This document shows, piece after piece, positions 1 through 4,736 of a stretch of DNA of 6,744 nucleotides (the first letter of the stretch is position 1; the number at the start of each line of letters is the position of its first letter). Origin of the DNA: Verrucomicrobiales bacterium (GTDB lineage Bacteria; Verrucomicrobiota; Verrucomicrobiia; Limisphaerales; UBA1096); the NCBI GenBank assembly GCA_011523195.1, contig WTHH01000444.1, forward strand, positions 1 through 6,744, written 5' to 3'. The notes below the pieces were generated by a model that had not been told where the DNA came from, searched no databases, and saw only the letters and a list, made by a program, of their open reading frames with translations. Position numbers and translations under genes: made by a program.

Positions 1-358
1 TTTTGTCGGTGACGCAGCGGCCGAAAAACTGAAAGTTCACATCCCGGTCGGCCTGGCGCGGATCACCGGCGTGGTTGTATATACCGTTGTTGTCGGTCTG
101 CCAGATTTCCACCACGGCGCGTTCCACCGGTTTGCCTTCCTTGTCGAAAACCGTTCCGTGCACGTAGATGAATTTGCCGGCCGGTTTTTTCTTTGCGCCC
201 TGCACCCGGGTGAGGTCGTTATCCATGTCCGGATAAAACGGCCCCTCGGTCTGGGCCGGGGTGACGGACTTGGAGGCCTGAGCCTCACTCTTGGCAGCCG
301 AGCCGGCAACCAGAAATGAGCCGGCAAGGGCTTCGCGTCGTGTGAACTTCTTTTTCAT
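1..358 (-). CDS. Tat-exported intradiol ring-cleavage dioxygenase, N-terminal part (runs off the left edge)
   Basis: The 119 visible residues are the N-terminal part of an intradiol (catechol/protocatechuate 3,4-dioxygenase-type) enzyme. This family uses non-haem Fe(III) to open catecholic rings between the two hydroxyls. Residues 33-43 (TPAQTEGPFYP) are the usual entry motif of the protocatechuate branch. Residues 66-94 follow the intradiol signature: V-x-G-x-V, G75, V78, V83-E84-I85, then G92-x-Y94. Y94 corresponds to the first iron-binding tyrosine. The second tyrosine and the two histidines lie beyond the edge, so an intact active site cannot be confirmed. The N-terminus (KKKFTRREALAGS plus a small hydrophobic stretch ending near residue 28) is a Tat-type signal, so the enzyme is probably exported folded with its metal. 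The start is the ATG at 358-356, with no clear Shine-Dalgarno site. It lies 39 bp downstream of the small gene at 398-757 and is probably cotranscribed. The substrate is unknown. Confidence 0.9.
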   Translation of the reverse strand, partial: MKKKFTRREALAGSFLVAGSAAKSEAQASKSVTPAQTEGPFYPDMDNDLTRVQGAKKKPAGKFIYVHGTVFDKEGKPVERAVVEIWQTDNNGIYNHAGDPRQADRDVNFQFFGRCVTDK

Positions 359-397
359 TGCAGCAATGTTGTTAATACCCCGTCGGGGTGCGGCGGG

Positions 398-757
398 TTA
401 CGCCTCGTCACCGGAGCGGTTAAATCCGATGTCCCGATTGAACGGGCTGGGCTGGTCGTAACCCTGGACGTCCGGGAAATGCAGCACGGTGGCAATCGAT
501 CCCCACGGCAGCATGGCGGAGGCATCCACCTCCTGCATCGATTCCGGCACCCAGATCCCGGAGTCATCGCCGACCCGCGTCGGCAGCTCGAAATCCGGGA
601 ACTGCACCCAAAGGCCAGTCTCGTCGTAGCCCAGCACTTTGGCAAAAAACTTCTCCTGCGAAATGCCAATCGGCTCGAGAATCTCCGGCGTCTTCAGCAC
701 CACCAGCACCACGTCGTTGATGGCACGGGCGATGGTCATCATTAATTTGTCACTCAT
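398..757 (-). CDS. Small hypothetical protein, 119 aa, unrecognised
   Basis: I do not recognise this family. The product is a short soluble protein with no signal peptide and no convincing membrane segment. It starts with a hydrophobic, probably helical stretch (about residues 5-24), followed by a beta-like part rich in aromatic and acidic residues (about 36-100) with FFAKVLGYDETGLWVQFPDF in its middle. The C-terminus is polar. There are few cysteines or histidines and no evident catalytic motif. The ATG at 757-755 is the longest possible start, because an in-frame stop lies 33 bp upstream. Met6 or Met7 could be used instead, and none has a good Shine-Dalgarno site. It is the first gene of a probable two-gene minus-strand unit with the exported dioxygenase, 39 bp away. 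Coding status rests on protein-like composition, a lack of better competing frames and the tidy spacing. A role linked to the dioxygenase is only inference from position. Confidence 0.7.
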   Translation of the reverse strand: MSDKLMMTIARAINDVVLVVLKTPEILEPIGISQEKFFAKVLGYDETGLWVQFPDFELPTRVGDDSGIWVPESMQEVDASAMLPWGSIATVLHFPDVQGYDQPSPFNRDIGFNRSGDEA

Positions 758-906
758 ATGGTTGCGATCAAAAGGTCGGCCAGAAAACTAGCTCCACCCC
801 TTTGCCGCCGCAATGCAAACCTTGGCCAAGCGTAGAATCAACCTGTTTTTAAGGCGTTATTTCGGCTCGCATTCAATCGGCCCGGTGCTAGCCTCGCTGC
901 GTTCAA
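758..906. promoter_or_regulatory. Divergent intergenic region, presumed promoters for both flanking units
   Basis: These 149 bp separate the minus-strand unit starting at 757 from the plus-strand unit starting at 907, so promoters for both must lie here or inside the flanking genes. I see no convincing sigma-70 boxes. TAGAAT at 833-838 resembles a -10 element but has no -35 at the right distance. A short T run (846-850) follows. The palindrome CTTGGCCAAG lies at 821-830, and a near copy lies just inside the next gene at 918-928. Neither start codon has a Shine-Dalgarno match. Confidence 0.4.
821..830. repeat. Iterated palindrome CTTGGCCAAG, copy 1 (intergenic)
   Basis: This is a perfect 10-bp palindrome followed by CG, so the octamer GCCAAGCG occupies 825-832. 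It sits in the divergent intergenic region about 77 bp before the DUF1501 start. It is one of four exact copies in the window. Confidence 0.75.
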
Positions 907-2352
907 ATGAATCCGAACGCTTGGCCAAATCGTCGAGAGTTCCTCTCCCGGGCATGGAACGGGATCGGGGCAATAGGTTTGAGTGGGTTGCTGGCGGACG
1001 AACTGCGCGCCTCGACCGGGAACAAATTCGACCCGTTTGCGGCGCAGTTAACGCACTTTCCGCGCAAGGCCAAGAACTGCATTTTTCTCTTCATGCAGGG
1101 TGGAGTCAGCCAGATGGACTCGTTCGAGCACAAGCCCAAGCTGCGCGAGCTTCATGGCAAACCGCTCTCTCGCATCCCCGAGATCTCCGGCGAACTGCAG
1201 GGCCGCCTCTCCTTCCCACACGTCACCATCGGCAGCCCGTTTGAATTTGCCCAGCACGGCCAGAGCGGCCGCTGGCTTTCCGACCGCTTTCCGCATTTGT
1301 CCCAACACGTGGACGACTTGGCGTTCATTCACGGCATCAAGACCGACAACCAGAATCACGGCCCGTCTACGCTCCACGTCAACACCGGCAGCCAGTTTCC
1401 CGGCAGCCCGTCCGTTGGCTCGTGGATCAGCTACGGCCTCGGCAGCGGCAACCTCAACATGCCGGGCTACGTGGTCATTCAGGATCCACGCGGCGCACCC
1501 GTGAACGGGGCGGCCATCTGGGGCAACGGCTTTCTGCCGGCCGCCTATCAGGGCACCCTGCTCCGCCCGACCGGCACGCCGATCCTGAATCTCGCCTCGC
1601 CCAAGGGCGTCTCCCGCCAGCGGCAACGCCGCGAGATGGATGCCCTGCAGTGGCTCAACCAGAGGCACCTCACCAGACGCGGCGGCGACAGCGAACTCGA
1701 GGCCCGCATCCGCGCCTACGAGCTGGCCTTCCGTATGCAGACCGAGGCACCCGAGTTGATGGACATCAGCAATGAGCCGGAGCATGTGAAGAATCTTTAC
1801 GGTCTCGACAACGGCACCACCTCTGCATTCGGTCGGCAATGCCTGCTCGCACGGCGTCTCGTCGAGAGTGGCGTGCGTCACACACTGCTGGTTCACGGTG
1901 TGCAGATCAGCTCCTCGAGTTGGGATGACCACGGCAACGTCAAGGGCGGCATGATCCGCCACTGTGCCGAGGTCGACAAACCGGTGTCCGGCCTGCTCGC
2001 CGACCTCAAGCAACGTGGGTTGCTCGAAGAGACGCTCGTCGTCTGGGCCTCCGAGATGGGTCGTACCCCGTTCAAGAACGGCGGCATGTCCGGCAACCCC
2101 GGCCGCGAGCACAACTCATGGGCGCTCACCATGTGGATGGCCGGCGGCGACGTGAAGGGCGGCACCACCGCCGGCGCGACCGACGAGTTCAGCCTGCGCG
2201 GCATCGGCGAGACGATCCACGTCCGCGACGTGCACGCAACCATTCTCGACCTCATGGGCCTCAACCAAGAGAACGTCAACTTCAAGCACGCCGGCCGCAT
2301 CCGCAAGCTGACCGACATTGGGGGCCGTATCCTGAAGGAAGTCGTTGCCTGA
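907..2352 (+). CDS. Tat-exported DUF1501 protein, first paralogue (481 aa)
   Basis: This is a full-length DUF1501 protein, a family common in Planctomycetota and Verrucomicrobiota. It is related to the sulfatase/alkaline phosphatase-like fold, but its activity is not established. A Tat-type signal occupies residues 9-35: NRREFL, then a glycine/leucine-rich stretch ending ELRAS. Family landmarks in order are KAKNCIFLFMQGGVSQMDSF (55-73), NHGPSTLHV near 150-158, GSWISYGLGSG near 171-181, GNGFLPAAYQGT near 207-217, ARRLVESGVR near 315-324, WASEMGRTPF (380-389), GREHN (399-403) and TMWMAGGDVKGG (408-419), then DVHATILDLMGL (441-452). The ATG at 907 is the only sensible start, because an in-frame TAG lies at 889-891. 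It lacks a Shine-Dalgarno site. Unlike the copy at 3278-4735, it has no adjacent DUF1549/DUF1553 partner. Instead it overlaps a membrane-protein gene by 8 bp. Residue A422 replaces the tyrosine of the TTYG motif in the other copy. Confidence 0.93.
   Translation: MNPNAWPNRREFLSRAWNGIGAIGLSGLLADELRASTGNKFDPFAAQLTHFPRKAKNCIFLFMQGGVSQMDSFEHKPKLRELHGKPLSRIPEISGELQGRLSFPHVTIGSPFEFAQHGQSGRWLSDRFPHLSQHVDDLAFIHGIKTDNQNHGPSTLHVNTGSQFPGSPSVGSWISYGLGSGNLNMPGYVVIQDPRGAPVNGAAIWGNGFLPAAYQGTLLRPTGTPILNLASPKGVSRQRQRREMDALQWLNQRHLTRRGGDSELEARIRAYELAFRMQTEAPELMDISNEPEHVKNLYGLDNGTTSAFGRQCLLARRLVESGVRHTLLVHGVQISSSSWDDHGNVKGGMIRHCAEVDKPVSGLLADLKQRGLLEETLVVWASEMGRTPFKNGGMSGNPGREHNSWALTMWMAGGDVKGGTTAGATDEFSLRGIGETIHVRDVHATILDLMGLNQENVNFKHAGRIRKLTDIGGRILKEVVA
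918..928. repeat. Near copy of the palindrome (CGCTTGGCCAA), inside the DUF1501 start region
   Basis: This matches 9 of 10 positions of CTTGGCCAAG (920-929 ends in A, not G) and contains a full CGCTTGGC octamer at 918-925. It encodes part of Asn-Ala-Trp-Pro just after the start codon. With the copy at 821-832 it forms an 11-bp inverted repeat flanking the presumed 5' untranslated region. Confidence 0.55.
2335..2340 (+). promoter_or_regulatory. Shine-Dalgarno-like AAGGAA supporting a TTG start
   Basis: The AAGGAA lies in the last codons of the DUF1501 gene. Its AGGA core is 5 nt before the TTG at 2345. It is the only good ribosome-binding-like site before a start in this window. It favours the TTG at 2345 over the in-frame GTG at 2384, whose nearest GGAG is 18 nt away. 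Confidence 0.5.
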
Positions 2353-3226
2353 TCCCGGCCCGGAGCACGGCTCCACCCAACCCGTGGCATCGGACTCCCA
2401 CACTCCGTGGTGGCTATGGCCCAACCTGCTCAATCTCGACTCGCCGTTGCTGGCGGTCATTTGGCAGGAACAATTTGCACGGATCGCCGGGGTGAATCTA
2501 GCGTTCGGTGACCGGCTGCTACTCTTTTGCTGCACGTGGCTCGTTTACTGCGCCGATCGTGTGCTGGACGTGGCCGACTCAGCCGCCCGGGCCGAGACCG
2601 GCCGGCACGCCATCCACAAAAAGGGTCGCCCCATCTGGCTGGGCGTATCTGTCGTGATGTTCGTCACAGCGCTGGTCATCGCCATCACCCGGCTCAATGC
2701 CGAGGCATGGCTGGCCGGCAGCTTCGTGTTCGTCCTTACTGCCGTCCACTTTGCTGCCACGCATTGGTGGCCCGTGTTGCGCACCCGCCTTTGGCCCAAG
2801 GAATGGCACGTCGGCCTCGTGTTCTCCGTTGGCTGTGCACTACAGGTCTGGGCGGTGCAACCAGACGTCTGGCCAAGTCTCCTGCCGGCGGTGCTCGGTT
2901 TCGGTGCCCTGTGCGCCATGAGTTGTTCACACATCACGACGTGGGAAGTCGTCACCGCCGATCGGCGTGATGCAGACTCCCTGCTCAACGCCCACCCTTG
3001 GTTCATCCGTCGGCTGTCGTGGTTTGACATCGCGCTTGGCCTGCTCGCCCTCACGCTGGCCGCCGCGCTAGGCCAAGCAGAAATCCAAAAGGCGCTTGGC
3101 GCCGTCGCGTTAAGTGGGCTTGGCCTCGCGTGGCTGCACGACCGCTGCAACCGCTACAGCGCCGATTTCCTCCGAGCCATGGCCGACATCGGCCTCTACA
3201 CACCGCTCCTCTTTTTCCTAAACTAG
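2345..3226 (+). CDS. Polytopic membrane protein, UbiA prenyltransferase-like (293 aa)
   Basis: This is an integral membrane protein with about eight or nine hydrophobic segments, roughly at residues 52-70, 97-115, 122-140, 156-172, 176-196, 224-243, 247-266 and 280-292, with a weaker one near 31-45. UbiA-family enzymes attach prenyl chains to aromatic or other acceptors using two Asp-rich metal-diphosphate motifs. Here D71, D75 and D78 (in CADRVLDVAD) follow the first long hydrophobic segment, and D206, D209 and D211 (in TADRRDAD) lie about 130 residues later. This spacing, the length near 290 aa and the topology recall UbiA, but the canonical NDxxDxxxD is not exact, so the assignment is inference. 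It starts at a TTG overlapping the DUF1501 stop by 8 bp, with an upstream AAGGAA, which implies translational coupling. It could instead be an unrelated multipass protein of unknown function. It ends 51 bp before the convergent DUF1501 gene. Confidence 0.75.
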   Translation: MPDPGPEHGSTQPVASDSHTPWWLWPNLLNLDSPLLAVIWQEQFARIAGVNLAFGDRLLLFCCTWLVYCADRVLDVADSAARAETGRHAIHKKGRPIWLGVSVVMFVTALVIAITRLNAEAWLAGSFVFVLTAVHFAATHWWPVLRTRLWPKEWHVGLVFSVGCALQVWAVQPDVWPSLLPAVLGFGALCAMSCSHITTWEVVTADRRDADSLLNAHPWFIRRLSWFDIALGLLALTLAAALGQAEIQKALGAVALSGLGLAWLHDRCNRYSADFLRAMADIGLYTPLLFFLN

Positions 3227-3264
3227 CCAAGCACAAAATGAAGGGGCGAGCCTGCGAGTCCGCA

Positions 3265-3274
3265 CTTGGCCAAG
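3265..3274. repeat. Iterated palindrome CTTGGCCAAG, copy 2 (convergent junction)
   Basis: This exact palindrome is followed by CGG, giving the octamer GCCAAGCG at 3269-3276. It lies in the 51-bp gap between two convergent genes, 3 bp before the minus-strand stop codon. A half copy, GCCAAGC (3226-3232), sits at the plus-strand stop and could pair with it over a long loop. Confidence 0.75.
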
Positions 3275-3275
3275 C

Positions 3276-3299
3276 GGTCAGGCCAGCAGGCCCTTGACC
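3276..3299. terminator. Bulged hairpin at the convergent gene ends, possible terminator
   Basis: GGTCAGGCC (3276-3284) can pair with GGCC (3289-3292) plus TGACC (3295-3299). This gives nine base pairs, an AGCA loop and a 2-nt bulge (CT). It overlaps the last codons and the stop of the minus-strand DUF1501 gene and lies 50 bp past the plus-strand stop. Neither strand has a following T-run, so it is not a canonical intrinsic terminator. A bidirectional stabilising or weak terminating role is possible. Confidence 0.3.
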
Positions 3300-4735
3300 A
3301 CATTCCCGTGGACGTCGGTGAGGCGGTAGTGGCGTCCTTGAAACTTGAAGGTCAGCTTTTCGTGGTCGATGCCGAGGCAGTGCAACATCGTCGCGTGCAG
3401 ATCGTACACCGGCACCGGATTCTCGACGACGTTGAATGAGAAATCGTCGGTGGTGCCGTAGGTGGTGCCGCGCTTGATGCCACCGCCGGCGAGCCACATG
3501 CTAAAGCAGCGAGGGTGATGGTCGCGCCCGTATTTTTCCATGTTCAATCCGCCCTGTGCATAAACCGTGCGACCGAATTCCCCACCCCAAATAATAAGCG
3601 TCTCGTCGAGCATGCCCCGCTGCTTGAGATCCGCAATGAGCGCGGCAGAAGACTGGTCGATGTCGCCGCATTGCAGCGGCAGGTCGCGCGGGGTATCACT
3701 GTGATGATCCCAGCCTCGGTGGTAAAGCTGGATGAAACGTACGCCGCGTTCGGCAAGACGCCGGGCTAGCAGGCAGTTGGCCGCAAACGTACCCGGCTTG
3801 CGCGCGTTCTCTCCGTATAACTTGAAAATACTCTCCGGCTCAGACTTCGTGTCCATTAACTCCGGCACGGACGCCTGCATGCGGTACGCCATCTCAGCCT
3901 GCTGAATCCGGGTGACAATTTCGGGATCGCCCAGACGCTCGTGATGCGCCTTATTCAGGGCCTGACCAAGGTCGAGCATTCGGCGGCGGCGGCCGGCCGA
4001 GATGCCCTTCGGATTTGCAAGGTACAAAACCGGATCACCGATTGAGCGAAACTGCACACCCTGATGTTCGGACGGCAAAAAGCCGCTACCCCAAAGCCGG
4101 GCGTACAGAGCCTGTGAATTACGCTTGGCACTGCCCTGCGAGAGCATCACGACAAAGGCCGGCAAATCGGCGCTCTCGCTGCCGAGTCCGTAGCTCGCCC
4201 ACGCCCCGGCACTGGGCCGGCCGGCCTGCTGGAAGCCGGTCTGGAAAAACGTGACCGCCGGGTCGTGGTTTATCGCCTCCGTCTGCATCGAGCGCACAAC
4301 GGCAATCTCGTCCGCAACCCCGGCGAGATGCGGGAGAGTCTCCCCCAACTCGACCCCGCCCTGGCCGTGGCGCTTGAATTTGAAAACCGATTTGCAGATG
4401 CGTTTGTCCTTCTGCCGGGATGTCATACCGGTGAGGCGTTGCCCCTGAAAAAATGACGAGTCGAGTGGCTCCCCGTGTCGGCGGGTGACCTCCGGTTTAT
4501 TATCAAACAGCTCGAACTGCGACGGCGCCCCGTTTTGAAAGAGGTAAATGACCCGCTTGGCCTTGGGTGCGAAGTTCGGAAAACCGGGCAAGCCCCCCAC
4601 CCGCTCGGCCGGTCCCGACGCTAACAGGCCGGGGTTAAGAAGCGACGCTAGAGCCGCGGAACCGATGCCAGCACTCGCGCGGCCAAGGAACTGCCGACGT
4701 GTCTCGAAAAGAGCTGCGTTTTGTTCGGTGGTCAT
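3278..4735 (-). CDS. Tat-exported DUF1501 protein, second paralogue (485 aa)
   Basis: This full-length DUF1501 protein is paired with a DUF1549/DUF1553 gene, the usual PVC arrangement. A Tat-type signal is seen at residues 12-40 (TRRQFLGRA, then a small-residue hydrophobic stretch ending LLAS). Landmarks are KAKRVIYLFQNGAPSQFELF (58-77), INHDPAVTFFQTG near 155-167, GAWASYGLGS (177-186), WGSGFLPSEHQGVQFRSIGD (215-234), QLYHRGWDHHSD (336-347), WGGEFGRT (383-390), GRDHHPRCFSMWLAGGGIKR (403-422), TTYGTTDDFS (424-433) and DLHATMLHCLGIDHE (445-459). The repeated His/Asp-rich blocks are the family's likely metal or catalytic region, but the activity is unproven. The ATG at 4735-4733 follows the upstream stop by a single base (TGA-T-ATG), so translation is probably coupled. 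It shares most of its motifs with the copy at 907-2352 but is clearly diverged from it, so this is not a recent duplication. Confidence 0.94.
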   Translation of the reverse strand: MTTEQNAALFETRRQFLGRASAGIGSAALASLLNPGLLASGPAERVGGLPGFPNFAPKAKRVIYLFQNGAPSQFELFDNKPEVTRRHGEPLDSSFFQGQRLTGMTSRQKDKRICKSVFKFKRHGQGGVELGETLPHLAGVADEIAVVRSMQTEAINHDPAVTFFQTGFQQAGRPSAGAWASYGLGSESADLPAFVVMLSQGSAKRNSQALYARLWGSGFLPSEHQGVQFRSIGDPVLYLANPKGISAGRRRRMLDLGQALNKAHHERLGDPEIVTRIQQAEMAYRMQASVPELMDTKSEPESIFKLYGENARKPGTFAANCLLARRLAERGVRFIQLYHRGWDHHSDTPRDLPLQCGDIDQSSAALIADLKQRGMLDETLIIWGGEFGRTVYAQGGLNMEKYGRDHHPRCFSMWLAGGGIKRGTTYGTTDDFSFNVVENPVPVYDLHATMLHCLGIDHEKLTFKFQGRHYRLTDVHGNVVKGLLA

Positions 4736-4736
4736 A

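Noticed and set aside
833..838. TAGAAT as a -10 promoter element for the DUF1501 gene
   Set aside because: There is no -35-like hexamer at 16-18 bp upstream, and PVC promoters are poorly defined, so it is not listed as a promoter.
813..1244. Plus-strand open frame starting upstream of the DUF1501 gene and running into it
   Set aside because: It overlaps the DUF1501 Tat signal in another frame and has shadow-like composition. It has no family match I recognise.
1048..2112. Long minus-strand open frame (354 codons) opposite the first DUF1501 gene
   Set aside because: It is an antisense shadow of a confidently identified gene in GC-rich DNA. Its protein is low-complexity Ala/Val/Gly-rich with no recognisable domain.
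2545..3150. Minus-strand open frame of 201 codons opposite the membrane protein
   Set aside because: The plus strand encodes clear hydrophobic segments with coupled translation. The minus-strand product is Ser/Thr/Ala-rich with no features.
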